This document shows positions 53,781 to 64,000 of a DNA stretch of 64,000 nt, in pieces. A model generated the notes under the pieces. The model saw only the letters and a program-made list of their open reading frames with translations. It made no database searches and had not been told where the DNA came from. The stretch spans positions 1 to 64,000 of the forward strand of contig JAACWH010000020.1 in NCBI GenBank assembly GCA_009991425.1, written 5' to 3'. A program made the translations under genes and the position numbers. This stretch comes from Leptospira sp. (GTDB lineage Bacteria > Spirochaetota > Leptospiria > Leptospirales > Leptospiraceae). Within the stretch, counting starts at the first letter, position 1. Each line of letters opens with the position of its first letter.

Positions 53781-56700
53781 ATGAATACGGTTCGCGTTGC
53801 AGGACTGGATCTTCCTCTTTTCCAAGGGGGAAACCCATCACTCTTATTCCCATCTGATCTCGTTGAGACAGATTCTACTATACGAAACCTTCAAAATATC
53901 ATCTACCCTATGTTAGAAGGTAGGCCTGTTCTCCTTGTTGGAGATGCTGGTGTTGGTAAAAATGCTTTAGTTTATTATATCAATTGGAAGATGCAGAAGC
54001 CAACCCTTCGATTCAGCTTGAATGAGGATACCTTACCCGAAGATTTGATTGGATCATATAGGGTTTTGTTAGATGGAAAAGGTTTTGAGTGGACGGATGG
54101 AATTCTAACATCGGCTCTCAAGTCTGGTTACTCCTTTGTAGCGGACGAAATGAACTTAGCAACTCCTCATATTCTCAAACGATTCTCTTCTGTATATGAA
54201 TCAGCTTTTATTGATATCTTAGAAGGTTCTGGGGAACGAATCCTTGGCAAATCTGGATTCCATTTTGTGGGAACACAGAATCCATCGGAAGGTTTCGAAG
54301 GTCGTAAGCCTCTTCCTTTTGATATTACAAAGCATTTTTCTGTAGTCTATATCGATCCACATACTCCTGATGAAATTCTGTTTATTCTAAGCAAATTGTA
54401 CCCTGATCTAAGTTCTGATTTTTTGAAAAAAGCAATTTCAACTAGCATACAAATTGAACTTCTTATCAAGCAAGGTGATATAGGCAGAGGTGATTTAGAA
54501 AAATACCACTTCAATATCCGCGTCTTGAAAAAGTTATGCGAAAGAGTTCTGCTATTTGGCAAGACAGATGCAGATGTCCATCTAAGAGAAATTTTGAACT
54601 TGTACTACGAACCTTTTCGAAAGGCAGAAGACCGTGAAAAGATTCGACCCATACTTAAAGAACAATGGGGAGATGTACCCACTGATTTGAACCGCTTGCA
54701 AAATATCGATGTCTCCTTTCATATCAAGGACAAAACTTTATTCTGCAACGATAAGAGACTGTCTCTGTTAGATGAAAATAAAACGAAGGAATTGCTGGCA
54801 TCTGTTCCATTACCCAACCCAATACTGGATTTCATCGAAAAAGTTACAACGGCATTCCAAAATAAAGAAAACGTCTTAATCGAATTCAGAGAAGACCAGG
54901 ATCCACAGGTTTATTATAAACTGATTACTGAACTTATAGGCAATCCTGTAGAGTTGGTTTCGCTTTCTAAAGGTGTTCATACTTCCGATATCATTGGAGC
55001 TCTTAAGCCCATAGGTGCAAGTGAAGTAGGTTGGACTGATGGACCCTTAACAAGGGGAATACGAAAGGGTGCTATGATTGTGATTACAGGATTGGAATCA
55101 GCGGGAGCTGAGCTTGTTGAGAAAATGAACATGCTTACGGATGATGCCAAGTCACTGGCTTTACCTCCAGAAAGTGGTGAGTCCATTCCTATCAAACTGA
55201 AAGAAAATTCCAGAGTGATTGCTTTCAAAACTTTCCGAAGTTCGAAATCTCTTCCTACAATTTCCCGTGCATTCCGTAACCGATTTACATCGATACTTTT
55301 TCCAGAGCTAGAGGATGTGGATACCATCCAAGAGATGCTCTCTTTCTATCTTCCTGATGAATTTCTCCCAGAAGCAATGGCAAAATTTCACCTAAGAGTG
55401 AAGAATCTCTCTCAGAAGCGTACAATTGGTTCGGCAAATTTAGTTCCTTATTCATTTGGAATTTCTAATCTACTCAATTGGAAGGACCATATTTTGCATT
55501 TCAACAAGCAAGATGTTAGAGAAGTAGCTGTTCGTGGTGGCAAAATTGCTTATTCCAATCAGGTCTCTGATCCTAAGGAAAGAGCCGAGATCGAGAAGAT
55601 TCTCGATTTTCAATTGCAAGGTATTGAGGCAGTCAGTGAACTCTTCGAGAAGATCGAAGAGAAAAAAAAAACTTTTACTGAACCCACCAATATAGAAAAG
55701 AAACGTTGGTGGGATCCAGAACTTCACAAAAGAGAAGCTCTAACAGGCAAGGCACGTAAGATAAACTCTGGCGATCCACTCAAACGAGGAATTGAAATCA
55801 ACACTCCTCCCACAGGTGGCAATGAGAAAGAAGGAGCTGATGCCTGGTATGGCAAAGACACTCGTGGCAATATGGGACAGGGTGAACCTGCTGGTGGCGG
55901 TGGAGCCTGGGGTTATAGAACCGAAGAACTTTATAAGCAATTTCTCAAGAAAAGAAGACTTCTCTGGGATTACAAGATGGTTGTGTCCCGAGAAGAATTT
56001 TTAGAAATTTTTGGCAAAGAACTAGAAGAAGTCGAGCTCAATCTAGAGCGCCTTTTTGATCCCGAAGTTGATATAACAAGAATGTACCGCAATGAAGGTT
56101 CACGTATAGATGCGAGAAGATATATCAGTTATAAAAATGGAAAAGGTGATGGTCGAATTTTTGATAAGACACTCATTGAGAAAGAAGAAGAAAAGCTAAA
56201 AGGTGTAGAAGTCGCCTTCCTAGTTTCCAAATGCAGACGTGTGTTTAACTTTGATTATTCGGTGGCAGTTCTTTCTGCACTATTAACTTCAGCTTATATT
56301 CTTAGAGACCATGAGGTAAATTTCTCAGTTCATTCTTATTCGGATTTGAAAAATGCTAAGAATAAAATTGATATCATTCATGCCAAAAAGTATGAAGATG
56401 AGTTCGATCAATTGGCGGAAGAAAGTCTTTTTAATTTTTTCACACAGGGCTGGGAAGGGGATTCTATTCCTGAGCACCAGATACTTACAAACATTGAAAA
56501 CTTTTTCACACCCGAAGCTCAGACAAAAATTGTCGTGATTCTTTCAGACTTTCGTGGTCAGCGGGCAAAGGCTGAGATTGAAGATGAAATTGGGGGAAGG
56601 GAGACTATACTTCTTAGAGATATGGTTCGAAAGAATGAAAGTAAGAACTATATATTCTTAGGAGTGGGGCTAGGATCACGTTACATAGCTGAGCATATTT

Positions 56701-56807
56701 TCCATGACTCCATTCAGATTACCTCAGAAAATTTTTACAATATGCCGAATCTTATAGGATCTGAGATGTCTAGATTAATCTTGACACATCATAGCCAAAG
56801 GAATTGA
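53781..56807 (+). CDS. Single-chain AAA+ ATPase with second degenerate AAA domain and VWA-like C-terminus
   Basis: A 1008-aa cytoplasmic protein. The first AAA+ unit (about 35-330) has Walker A GDAGVGKN (54-61), Walker B VADEMN (120-125) and [11 protein letters not shown] (sensor-1/pre-Arg region), as in the MoxR/CobS/midasin group. A second AAA-like unit (about 350-560; [33 protein letters not shown]) has no Walker A, so it is probably inactive. A Gly-rich joint ([13 protein letters not shown], about 697-709) and the [20 protein letters not shown] segment lead to a VWA-like domain (805-1000) with [10 protein letters not shown]; the MIDAS DxSxS is replaced (FLVSKCRRV). It resembles fused CobS/CobT or a small midasin. 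The role is unknown; perhaps metal insertion or complex remodelling. smpB starts 2 bases after its stop. Confidence 0.75.
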   Translation: MNTVRVAGLDLPLFQGGNPSLLFPSDLVETDSTIRNLQNIIYPMLEGRPVLLVGDAGVGKNALVYYINWKMQKPTLRFSLNEDTLPEDLIGSYRVLLDGKGFEWTDGILTSALKSGYSFVADEMNLATPHILKRFSSVYESAFIDILEGSGERILGKSGFHFVGTQNPSEGFEGRKPLPFDITKHFSVVYIDPHTPDEILFILSKLYPDLSSDFLKKAISTSIQIELLIKQGDIGRGDLEKYHFNIRVLKKLCERVLLFGKTDADVHLREILNLYYEPFRKAEDREKIRPILKEQWGDVPTDLNRLQNIDVSFHIKDKTLFCNDKRLSLLDENKTKELLASVPLPNPILDFIEKVTTAFQNKENVLIEFREDQDPQVYYKLITELIGNPVELVSLSKGVHTSDIIGALKPIGASEVGWTDGPLTRGIRKGAMIVITGLESAGAELVEKMNMLTDDAKSLALPPESGESIPIKLKENSRVIAFKTFRSSKSLPTISRAFRNRFTSILFPELEDVDTIQEMLSFYLPDEFLPEAMAKFHLRVKNLSQKRTIGSANLVPYSFGISNLLNWKDHILHFNKQDVREVAVRGGKIAYSNQVSDPKERAEIEKILDFQLQGIEAVSELFEKIEEKKKTFTEPTNIEKKRWWDPELHKREALTGKARKINSGDPLKRGIEINTPPTGGNEKEGADAWYGKDTRGNMGQGEPAGGGGAWGYRTEELYKQFLKKRRLLWDYKMVVSREEFLEIFGKELEEVELNLERLFDPEVDITRMYRNEGSRIDARRYISYKNGKGDGRIFDKTLIEKEEEKLKGVEVAFLVSKCRRVFNFDYSVAVLSALLTSAYILRDHEVNFSVHSYSDLKNAKNKIDIIHAKKYEDEFDQLAEESLFNFFTQGWEGDSIPEHQILTNIENFFTPEAQTKIVVILSDFRGQRAKAEIEDEIGGRETILLRDMVRKNESKNYIFLGVGLGSRYIAEHIFHDSIQITSENFYNMPNLIGSEMSRLILTHHSQRN

Positions 56808-56808
56808 A

Positions 56809-57294
56809 ATGGGCGACGCAGCAAAAGAAAAATCCAAACGAATCGAACCACTAGTCAATAAAAAAGCTAGATTCAATTTCGAGTTAGGAGATGAATTCGA
56901 AGCAGGCATAGTCTTAACCGGAACCGAGGTGAAAGCTCTTAGGGAAAAAAAGGGGAATCTAACGGATTCATTTGCCAAGGCAAAAAATGGTGAAATTTTC
57001 TTAGAAAATTTCCAAATACCACAGTATAAAAATAAAGGCTACATCGTTCACAATGAACTTCGTGCCAAGAAATTACTGCTTCATAAGAAAGAAATTACTC
57101 GATTAGAAAGAGCAGTCAAAGAAAAGGGAGTCGTATTAATAGCCGTTAAGTGCTATTTTAAGGACAATAAGAAATTTAAAGTTATCATCGCCATGGGTAA
57201 GCCTAAAAAATTACACGACAAGCGGGAAGATATGCAAAAGAAAGAAGCGAAGCTTGATATTGAAAGAGAAATGAAAAATAGGCTCAAAAGATGA
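56809..57294 (+). CDS. smpB: SsrA (tmRNA)-binding protein
   Basis: A 161-aa partner of tmRNA in ribosome rescue. Signature blocks: [57 protein letters not shown], and a basic C-terminal tail ([14 protein letters not shown]) that enters the empty mRNA channel. The ssrA gene is not seen in this window. It overlaps der by 4 bases. Confidence 0.97.
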   Translation: MGDAAKEKSKRIEPLVNKKARFNFELGDEFEAGIVLTGTEVKALREKKGNLTDSFAKAKNGEIFLENFQIPQYKNKGYIVHNELRAKKLLLHKKEITRLERAVKEKGVVLIAVKCYFKDNKKFKVIIAMGKPKKLHDKREDMQKKEAKLDIEREMKNRLKR

Positions 57295-58625
57295 AAAAAC
57301 CCCCCATAGTAACCATACTAGGTAGACAAAACGTAGGTAAATCTACACTATACAACCGAATTGCAGGAAGAAAAGGACATTCTATAACTAAAAACATAGC
57401 AGGCGTTACAAGAGATACTTTGGAAATTCTTGTCGAGCGAGAAGAATTGATCTCACCTATTATGCTACGTGATACACCAGGACTTGATATTGAATCTATA
57501 GATGAGATGAGTGCTTCTATCTTGGAAGTAAGCTTTCAGCATTTACGAGAAAGCGCTCTTATCATCCATGTCATAGACAAAAAAGATATTCGAGATTATG
57601 ACTACCGATTGATTCAATTATTTAGAAAAGATGATAAGATTAAAAATATACCAGTTCTTTTCGTAGCAAATAAATCGGATTCCGATGCCGATGATGCCGA
57701 CTTAGAAGAACTCTATCGAATGGGAATCCAAGATCCGATTCCTGTATCCGCCTTAGGGAAAAAAAATATAGGACTAGTCTTTGAGAAAATTAATTTCTAT
57801 CTTCCCACCAAGCACTCCCATTCGCTGACTCCAGATCTTAGAATCTCTATTGCAGGGAAGCCTAACTCAGGTAAGTCTTCTTTAATGAATTCTATTCTTG
57901 GCTACAAACGTTCTGTCGTCTCAGAGGTTGCAGGAACAACAAGAGATTCTTTGAACTCATTTATCCAATACAAAGAAAAATTAATTGAGATCACCGATAC
58001 TGCAGGTATACGAAAGAAAAGTAAAAAAGCAGAAAGCTTAGAATTCTATTCTTATACAAGATCACTTCGTGCAATGGAAGATTCAGACGTTGTAATTTTT
58101 TTACTCGATGCAACCAAGGGAGTCGGTGAATTTGATAAAAAAATATTTTCCTATTTGGAAAAGTCTGGCAAACCAGTTGTTATTGGTTTTAACAAATGGG
58201 ATTTAATTGAGGATAAGGATCATAAAACTTTAGATGAATTTAAGAAAGATGTCCTTTCTCGATTTCCGGCAATGAAGGACAAACCGATTCTTACACTTAG
58301 TGCCCTTACCAGACAGCGTGTGAATAAAATTATGGATGCAACCTTGGATATGTCCGAAAAATCCAAACTCAAAGTTACAACATCTGTCTTGAATAAAAAA
58401 ATTCGTGAATGGTTGAGCGACGGCAAAATAGCCCGAGCCTCCAAAAGACCTCCCAAAGTAAAGTATGCAACTCAGATTTCATCTTCTCCATTCCATTTGG
58501 TATTTTTTGTCAATAGTAAAGAACTATTTACACCACAAGTTCTCTCTTACTTCCGAAAGAAAGTAAACGAAGAATTTGAATTAGGTGGCATTCCAGTTAA
58601 AATCGAAGTGAGGACAAATGAATGA
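57291..58625 (+). CDS. der: GTPase Der (EngA)
   Basis: A 444-aa ribosome-assembly GTPase with two G domains: GRQNVGKST (about 11-19) with RDTPG and NKSD, and GKPNSGKSS with DTAG and NKWD, then the KH-like C-terminal domain. It acts in 50S maturation. Overlaps by 4 bases at both ends (smpB and plsY) show a coupled transcript. Confidence 0.97.
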   Translation: MKKPPIVTILGRQNVGKSTLYNRIAGRKGHSITKNIAGVTRDTLEILVEREELISPIMLRDTPGLDIESIDEMSASILEVSFQHLRESALIIHVIDKKDIRDYDYRLIQLFRKDDKIKNIPVLFVANKSDSDADDADLEELYRMGIQDPIPVSALGKKNIGLVFEKINFYLPTKHSHSLTPDLRISIAGKPNSGKSSLMNSILGYKRSVVSEVAGTTRDSLNSFIQYKEKLIEITDTAGIRKKSKKAESLEFYSYTRSLRAMEDSDVVIFLLDATKGVGEFDKKIFSYLEKSGKPVVIGFNKWDLIEDKDHKTLDEFKKDVLSRFPAMKDKPILTLSALTRQRVNKIMDATLDMSEKSKLKVTTSVLNKKIREWLSDGKIARASKRPPKVKYATQISSSPFHLVFFVNSKELFTPQVLSYFRKKVNEEFELGGIPVKIEVRTNE

Positions 58626-59281
58626 TTATTGTAGCCTTAGTTCTAATTGTTTCTTTTTTGATAGGAGCAATTCCGAATGGATATTTGATTACGAATCTAG
58701 TTTCAGGAATGGATATTCGTCAACATGGAAGTAAAAATATAGGAGCAACCAATGTAGGAAGAGTTATCGGTTGGAAATATGGATTCATTGTTCTAGTTTT
58801 AGATGCTCTAAAGGGTGTCCTTCCCGTTCTTTTTGTAAGTTTATATCTACCATCATTAGTTAATGTAAATTTTGTCCCCGATCCATTGTATCTTCCACTT
58901 GCAGCTGGTGCAATTTCAATCCTTGGACATGTATATACTCCCTTTCTTGGGTTTAGAGGTGGTAAGGGAGTTGCAACTGCCTTAGGAGTTTGTCTAACTT
59001 TGGTTCCCATAACAACAGTAGTTGCTATATTTGTATTTTTTACTGTATATAAAATTTCAGGCTATGTTTCTTTAGGATCAATTCTTGCTTCTGGATCTAT
59101 GCCTTTTATCTATAAAATATTTCATATTTTTTTCAATCAAAATAATTATTCCTTAACTATGCTTAGTATTTTAATTTGCATAGCACTGCTTATACTCATT
59201 TTACATCGTGAAAACATTCGAAGACTTATTAAGGGCGAAGAATTGAAGGCTGTAGGTAGAGGAAAGACGGGCGATGCTTGA
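58622..59281 (+). CDS. plsY: Acyl-phosphate glycerol-3-phosphate acyltransferase
   Basis: A 219-aa integral membrane enzyme that makes lysophosphatidate from acyl-phosphate. Membrane helices and the conserved loops GAIPNGYLI (start), GSKNIGATNVGRVIG and GFRGGKGVATALG mark the PlsY family. It overlaps der by 4 bases and the next gene by 8. The partner PlsX is not here. Confidence 0.96.
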   Translation: MIIVALVLIVSFLIGAIPNGYLITNLVSGMDIRQHGSKNIGATNVGRVIGWKYGFIVLVLDALKGVLPVLFVSLYLPSLVNVNFVPDPLYLPLAAGAISILGHVYTPFLGFRGGKGVATALGVCLTLVPITTVVAIFVFFTVYKISGYVSLGSILASGSMPFIYKIFHIFFNQNNYSLTMLSILICIALLILILHRENIRRLIKGEELKAVGRGKTGDA

Positions 59282-59900
59282 AAGAGACTCAATACTTAGC
59301 AGACAAGAAAAAATATTTTTAACTGCTAATTTTTTAGATCATTATACAGAAATTGAAATCATTGATTTATACAAATGGTTGTATTTTGGTGAATTCGGGT
59401 ATGAAGCTCAAAATACTTTTCTAAAAGCTTCTAAAAAAATACCTCCCTTACAAATGCTTTTAGATCAAATTGAAGATGAGAGAGCTTTTGGAAATTTTTC
59501 CGAAATAGTCTGGGAGCCTATGGGAACTTCTCATAAATTTGTTTCCGTTTTTGTAACGCAATACTATCTTAAAGAATGTCCTTTAGTAAGGTTGATTAAT
59601 CTTATGGAAAGGTCTAGTGCATTTAGAGGATCGAGAATGCAATTTAAATTAGATTGGACTATTGCAAAAGAATATGCTTTAAGCATGAAGCCGAACTGGA
59701 CGAAGGATGACTTCTACCAATTTGAAGACAGAATTGGATTCCACCAACTGCCTATCTTAGATTATTCTGAGAAATATTTAGAAAATTATTCATATAAGAA
59801 CCGTATCATATCTCAGAAATTATTTTTTGAATACTTTCCAGAATTTTATGATGATACAAGGCTTTACCCTGGAAAGAAATTCTCATCCATCATAGGATAA
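59274..59900 (+). CDS. Unknown protein coupled to plsY
   Basis: A 208-aa soluble protein, no signal peptide or membrane segment, not a family I recognise. It is rich in aromatic residues (Tyr, Phe, Trp; for example NFLDHYTEIEIIDLYKWLYFGEFGYE and FEYFPEFYDDTRLYPG) and probably mostly helical. It starts within the end of plsY (8-base overlap), so translation is coupled; a role tied to plsY or der is possible but unproven. Its end overlaps by 37 bases the 3' end of the opposing DUF115 gene. Confidence 0.7.
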   Translation: MLERDSILSRQEKIFLTANFLDHYTEIEIIDLYKWLYFGEFGYEAQNTFLKASKKIPPLQMLLDQIEDERAFGNFSEIVWEPMGTSHKFVSVFVTQYYLKECPLVRLINLMERSSAFRGSRMQFKLDWTIAKEYALSMKPNWTKDDFYQFEDRIGFHQLPILDYSEKYLENYSYKNRIISQKLFFEYFPEFYDDTRLYPGKKFSSIIG

Positions 59901-61798
59901 AGTTTTCGTTTTAAACTTTTTAACTCTTTAAAAATACTATTGAGGAGAAGTGATTTTTTCTTCTGCTCATCTAAATTATCTCTATGTCTTGCGATATAAA
60001 TTTCCGATTTGCGATAAAGTCTCTTCAAATAAGATTTATCCTTGAACCATTCTTCAATAATTGGAATTACATTTTCTTCTTTTTCTAATTCCTTGATTAG
60101 ATGAATTGAATCATTGATGTCTTTCCAAATTTTTTTTCTCAATTCATTTTGACTAGATTTATTGGTATCCTTATGATGAGTTTTACCTTTAATCGAGTCA
60201 TCGACATTAAGCGGTCGCAGCTTTGATTCTGAATTCCAAATGGGATGATTCTTCCAAGGGTAGTTATGATTTTTATAATTATTAAAATAGGACTCCATAT
60301 TTTCTGGATTCTGATTACTCATTCCTTCAATCCTAGCTCCCTCCCAACCAAAATTTACCAATTGCATATCATCAATGGATTTGGCCGATTCCTCAAACCA
60401 ATAGCGGTATAAATCTAGCACATAATCGGTAAGAACTTTTTTGTTTGCCTCTATTGATTCTACATAACGAGTATCTCTTTTTCTTACGACAGCCTCATTT
60501 ATTTTTTCCAGACTTTGCTTTCGACTAACTAGGCCTAACCATTTTTCATTATGATGGGTTCCTGTTGAATGAATTTCTCTTCCCGTATAAGCGAGATCTT
60601 GACCTATGAAATTTACATGCTTGCAACCCAAATATCTAAGTGCATCGAAGGCTGTAGTTGCAACAGAACCCCCTGATTGTATATCTCCAATATCTCCCAG
60701 GTATGCGTCGGCTAGTTCTCCACCTGCTGTAACCTCACGTTTCCATTCACCTGTTGCTTCCTGTATAAATTTGGCCGTCATGCTGTAGACTACAGATTTG
60801 GGACTGAGAGTATCCAAGAGATAGGGTGAGGTTACCATATCAGCAAAAACTGGAATTTGTGAGATATCCTCTCCTAGAAAGTGGAACAAGCTGTTCATCT
60901 GTGCATCTAGTGTATAGATGGCGTCAGGTGTGATTCCTGATTTCAAAAGCACTTTCAAAGAAGTATCACAGGATAGTAAAAATACCTTATCTCGAATGGA
61001 TTTTAGATAAGGTATGGTTCTTCTTAAACTTGGGCCAGCGGATACAAGCATAGCTGGAATGTCTGAAAGTTCTGCTCTTAGTTTGGAAATCGTATAGCAA
61101 TTATTGCTAGAGAAATATCTTATTGAATTCTTGAGTATGTTAGTTGTCCATAGAGTTTCGAATTCGAATTTAGTCAATAGATCACTCATCTTAGAACTAA
61201 ATAGATCTCTAATTCTCGCTTCCACTTCTAGGTAGAAATCAGGGGCGATTTGCAAGCTAGATGTATTCTTTATAAATTTAATTCCCGATAGGCGATCAAT
61301 AGGTAGCCCATCTAGATAATTCCATAGAAGTTGGATGAATTTATCTCCACAGAATAAATGTCTACCGGGAGCTTGCAGGAAAGGAATAAGATAAGGTTCC
61401 CAGAGCAGGGGAACGATTTCTTCCATAGAATCAATAGCAAGTATGACAGGGTTTGAATTAAGTAGCTCATTTGTTAGGTGAGCAAGTATGGGATTGCCAA
61501 GTCCAAGAATGATAACTAAATCACTCGATTTTATTTGAACAGAATTTAAACTTCTTTCTGCTTGCTTGATTGGATCATAAGAACTTGCTAAAGATTTCCC
61601 TTTATATGAGACATAATTAATATAATCTTCAGATGAAATTCCTATTCCAGGAAAATCATAATTTTTTACCACCTCCCATTTGCTCTTAGAGGGCAATAGA
61701 GCTAAATTTTGATTCTGAATAGGCGAAGAAAAATAATTTTTTAAATAAGGTTTTCTTTTAAAAATTTCACTTTCCAGACTTTCTGGTATTTGAGACAT
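59864..61798 (-). CDS. DUF115 / motility-associated (Maf-like) glycosyltransferase-family protein
   Basis: A 644-aa protein with a central DUF115 domain (6-hydroxymethylpterin pyrophosphokinase MptE-like fold): PAMLVSAGPSLRRTIPYLKS, FLLSCDTSLKVLLKSGITPD, QSGGSVATTAFDALRYLGCKHVNFIGQDLAYTGREIH (GGSVA is typical). In other bacteria this family includes Maf proteins that glycosylate flagellins with nonulosonic acids. Spirochaetal flagellin modification is plausible, but the substrate is an inference and no sugar-synthesis genes are near. It has an N-terminal extension of about 240 residues. Its 3' end overlaps the gene at 59274 in opposite orientation. Confidence 0.85.
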   Translation of the reverse strand: MSQIPESLESEIFKRKPYLKNYFSSPIQNQNLALLPSKSKWEVVKNYDFPGIGISSEDYINYVSYKGKSLASSYDPIKQAERSLNSVQIKSSDLVIILGLGNPILAHLTNELLNSNPVILAIDSMEEIVPLLWEPYLIPFLQAPGRHLFCGDKFIQLLWNYLDGLPIDRLSGIKFIKNTSSLQIAPDFYLEVEARIRDLFSSKMSDLLTKFEFETLWTTNILKNSIRYFSSNNCYTISKLRAELSDIPAMLVSAGPSLRRTIPYLKSIRDKVFLLSCDTSLKVLLKSGITPDAIYTLDAQMNSLFHFLGEDISQIPVFADMVTSPYLLDTLSPKSVVYSMTAKFIQEATGEWKREVTAGGELADAYLGDIGDIQSGGSVATTAFDALRYLGCKHVNFIGQDLAYTGREIHSTGTHHNEKWLGLVSRKQSLEKINEAVVRKRDTRYVESIEANKKVLTDYVLDLYRYWFEESAKSIDDMQLVNFGWEGARIEGMSNQNPENMESYFNNYKNHNYPWKNHPIWNSESKLRPLNVDDSIKGKTHHKDTNKSSQNELRKKIWKDINDSIHLIKELEKEENVIPIIEEWFKDKSYLKRLYRKSEIYIARHRDNLDEQKKKSLLLNSIFKELKSLKRKLYPMMDENFFPG

Positions 61799-61886
61799 AA
61801 TACTATAGGCTTATTCTTGTTGGATAGAGAAGCCTGTCAATAGGGATTTTTCCCTCGATTTACACGAGACATAAAGAGAAATAAAA

Positions 61887-64000
61887 ATGCATTTAAAAAG
61901 CTTAAATATTGTTGGATTCAAAACTTTCGCAGATGAGACAGACATTCCATTCGACCCAGGTTTCACCGCTGTTGTCGGCCCCAATGGTTGTGGTAAGTCA
62001 AATATTGTAGACTCCGTTAAATGGGTGTTCGGTGAGAAGTCAGCAAAAGGACTTCGCGGTGAGAAAATGGATGATGTAATTTTCCACGGATCAGATGCTC
62101 GTAAGCCTTCTGGTTTTGCAGAGGTTTCCATTTTATTTGATAATTCTGATCATTTCTTTTCAGTAGATTTTCCTAATTTTAAAATAACCCGAAGACTCTA
62201 TCCTGATGGGGAAAATGAATACTACATCAATGATTCAAGAACTACTCGTAAGGATGTAGAGAAAACATTACTAGATACTGGGATAGGTAAATCAAGTTAT
62301 TCCATCATGGAGCAGGGCAAGGTGGATCAGCTTCTCAATTCTAAACCAGAAGAGAGGAGAGCTATCTTTGAAGAAGCAGCAGGCATCTCTCGATTCAAAA
62401 TGGAAAGAAAAGACGCCTTAAAAAAACTAGATGACACAGAGAAGAACCTACAAAGAATTTCGGACATTTTGTACTCCATGCAGAAAGATATGGAAGTTAA
62501 AGAAAAGCAATCCGAGAAAGCAGAAATTTATTTCAAATTAAAGAATGATATGAACGAAGCGGACAAAAATATCCGTTACATTAAAATTCGTGATTTCAAA
62601 TCTCGCTTAAAAACCTACCAAGATGAATTGGCTGAAATCAAAGAGAAAAACCAATCCTTACTTTCCTTAATCTCAGAAGAAAATACAATAATTGAAAAGC
62701 TAGGTGATGAAAAATCCAGCTTAGAAAAAGAAATGATGGAGATTGATAAGAAATTGGCTGAACATTTTTCTCTTTCACAGGTTCAGAAAGAAAAAATCGC
62801 CAAAAATAAAGAGATCATCCAAGAATACGATTCGCGAATCGTAGAATTGAACCAATCCATACAAAAAGAAACCCAAACTATCCAAAGAATTCAAGTAGAT
62901 AGAGAGGAAACAGAAAATCATATCCAACAATTGCAAGAACAGAGCTCTCAATTAAAAGAAGAATGGGAATCTCTTAAAGAAATCAAAATAGAATTGCAAA
63001 GAAAAATTGAACAAGAATCAGATGCTATTAAAAGAAGAGAATTGCAACTCAAGGAAAATGAAATTAGCAATGCACAACTTCGAGAGCAGACCAAGGATGT
63101 AGTTCTTGAATTGGTTCAATTGTTGGAAGCAAGGAAAAAAGATGCCGAAGGCAAAGAGAAAGAAAGAATCGATCTCAAAGAATCCTTATTTAATACAATT
63201 GATACTTATATCGAAGATTTTCAATCTTTGGCAGAGAAGGTTAAATCCAATTCCATATCCGAAGTAGAACATCTGCTAACAAATATTAATCTACCTAAAC
63301 TAAAGAACGATCTACTTTCTTATACGGAAATTGATGATCATTTTCGATCTATGTTTTTGGATAAAGATGGCATACTTTCCAAGAAAGAAGAATTGGATCG
63401 CAAGATGGAAGATTTGATTTTAGAAAATGAAAATCTGACTCGACTGAATCGTAATTCTCACGAAGAAATCGAAAATCTCAGAGTAAGCATTGAAGAAAAA
63501 AATGTCGAACTCATAGAAATAGAAAAGAAAAATCTAGAAATAAATTCTAAACAAGATCTTTTGAAGAACAATCTAATTTCTCTAGAGAACAGAGAAAAAG
63601 AAATCCAAGAAAGAATGAAGGCTATGACTGAGTCTATCGAATCCATCAAGGAAAGAAAGAAGGAGTTCGAAGATGAGGTTATCAAATTAGAAAAGGAAAT
63701 AGAAGATTCCTACAATCGCTTCCTTTCTATGAGTAAGGCTTATGAATCTCAGAAAGAAGAGTTGAAATCTATACTTGCGCGAATCCAACAATTAAAGAAT
63801 AATATTTCCAAGAACCAGGAAGTTTTTCAGGGACTTTTTCCTATCCTAACTGAGAAGGAAAAAAATTGTTCCGCCTTGAAGGTGCAAATTGAAGCTATCT
63901 CTGAAGATCTTTACAATGATTATTCAATGACAGAACAAGAGTTGGAAAATGAAAAGGCAAGTTTGGTCTTTAAGAAGTCGGAAGAAGAGACTCGCTTACG
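61887..64000 (+). CDS. smc: Chromosome segregation protein SMC (5' part, runs off the window)
   Basis: An ATG at 61887 opens a frame with no stop up to the window end (704 codons visible). Residues 1-180 are the SMC N-terminal ATPase half: VVGPNGCGKSNIVDSVKWVF (Walker A GPNGCGKS at 31-38), the Q-loop-like MEQGKVDQLLNSKPEERR and AGISRFKMER. From about 180 on it is a long charged coiled coil rich in Glu, Lys, Ile and Leu. SMC forms the condensin ring that compacts and separates chromosomes. The hinge and the C-terminal half lie outside the window. Confidence 0.95.
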   Translation, partial: MHLKSLNIVGFKTFADETDIPFDPGFTAVVGPNGCGKSNIVDSVKWVFGEKSAKGLRGEKMDDVIFHGSDARKPSGFAEVSILFDNSDHFFSVDFPNFKITRRLYPDGENEYYINDSRTTRKDVEKTLLDTGIGKSSYSIMEQGKVDQLLNSKPEERRAIFEEAAGISRFKMERKDALKKLDDTEKNLQRISDILYSMQKDMEVKEKQSEKAEIYFKLKNDMNEADKNIRYIKIRDFKSRLKTYQDELAEIKEKNQSLLSLISEENTIIEKLGDEKSSLEKEMMEIDKKLAEHFSLSQVQKEKIAKNKEIIQEYDSRIVELNQSIQKETQTIQRIQVDREETENHIQQLQEQSSQLKEEWESLKEIKIELQRKIEQESDAIKRRELQLKENEISNAQLREQTKDVVLELVQLLEARKKDAEGKEKERIDLKESLFNTIDTYIEDFQSLAEKVKSNSISEVEHLLTNINLPKLKNDLLSYTEIDDHFRSMFLDKDGILSKKEELDRKMEDLILENENLTRLNRNSHEEIENLRVSIEEKNVELIEIEKKNLEINSKQDLLKNNLISLENREKEIQERMKAMTESIESIKERKKEFEDEVIKLEKEIEDSYNRFLSMSKAYESQKEELKSILARIQQLKNNISKNQEVFQGLFPILTEKEKNCSALKVQIEAISEDLYNDYSMTEQELENEKASLVFKKSEEETRL

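Noticed and set aside
61811..62131. Minus-strand frame opposite the start of smc
   Set aside because: It lies on the strand opposite the strongly conserved SMC Walker A region and has no family features.

Overview
The window looks like chromosomal DNA of a spirochaete of the genus Leptospira (or a very close relative), probably a free-living type. This is inferred from several signs: AT-rich sequence (visibly well under 40% G+C), ATG/GTG/TTG starts, many exported lipoproteins with loose spirochaetal lipoboxes (STNC, LLNC, FVQC), leptospira-type families (DUF1574, DUF1566 and DUF115 proteins), and a HisKA_2 sensor kinase. No phage or CRISPR array is visible. The only mobile DNA is the right end of an IS3-family element at the left edge.

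Layout. 1-94: tail of an IS3-like transposase and its right inverted repeat. 475-3057: REC-PASx4-HisKA_2 sensor kinase. 3220-6251: small unknown gene with lipA, then a divergent rRNA pseudouridine synthase and an SGNH-like DUF1574 protein. 6356-8846: a second DUF1574 protein with an MBOAT acyltransferase. 8904-17843: an assimilatory sulfate-reduction locus with cysJ-cysI on the minus strand, a 1-Cys peroxiredoxin, and on the plus strand a cysH-cysD fusion, cysN, uroporphyrinogen-III methyltransferase and precorrin-2 dehydrogenase. It covers sulfate activation, APS reduction, sulfite reduction and the siroheme supply, but holds no sulfate transporter and no cysC.

18085-24716: an exported-protein region with a 910-aa lipoprotein, a DUF1566 lipoprotein, a frameshifted DUF1566 remnant, a protein with an internal duplication, a GDSL esterase lipoprotein and a small N/Y-rich lipoprotein. 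24902-24973: tRNA-Gly(GCC). 25076-28310: tig-clpP-clpX; the ClpP has Asn where the catalytic Asp is expected. 28434-30667: tatA, tatC and a degenerate SpoIIE-type phosphatase on the minus strand. 30835-35264: yajQ, two tandem paralogous lipoproteins and a DUF1223 protein.

35312-47140: housekeeping run ftsK, lolA-like, rodZ-like, rimO, pgsA, trpD, yajC, a low-complexity membrane protein, secD, secF. 47195-51049: ribD, ribE, an opposing STAS protein, ribBA (riboflavin synthesis). 51057-53708 (minus): aminotransferase, prepilin peptidase, pdxH. 53781-59900: a 1008-aa AAA+/VWA-like protein, then smpB, der, plsY and an unknown gene in a tightly overlapping series. 59864-61798 (minus): DUF115 protein. 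61887 to the end: 5' part of smc.

Most worth a second look: the structured leader upstream of cysJI, the CysH-CysD fusion, the Asn-triad ClpP, the catalytically eroded phosphatase in the Tat operon, the single-chain AAA+/VWA protein, and the IS and DUF1566 remnants in stretches without called genes.
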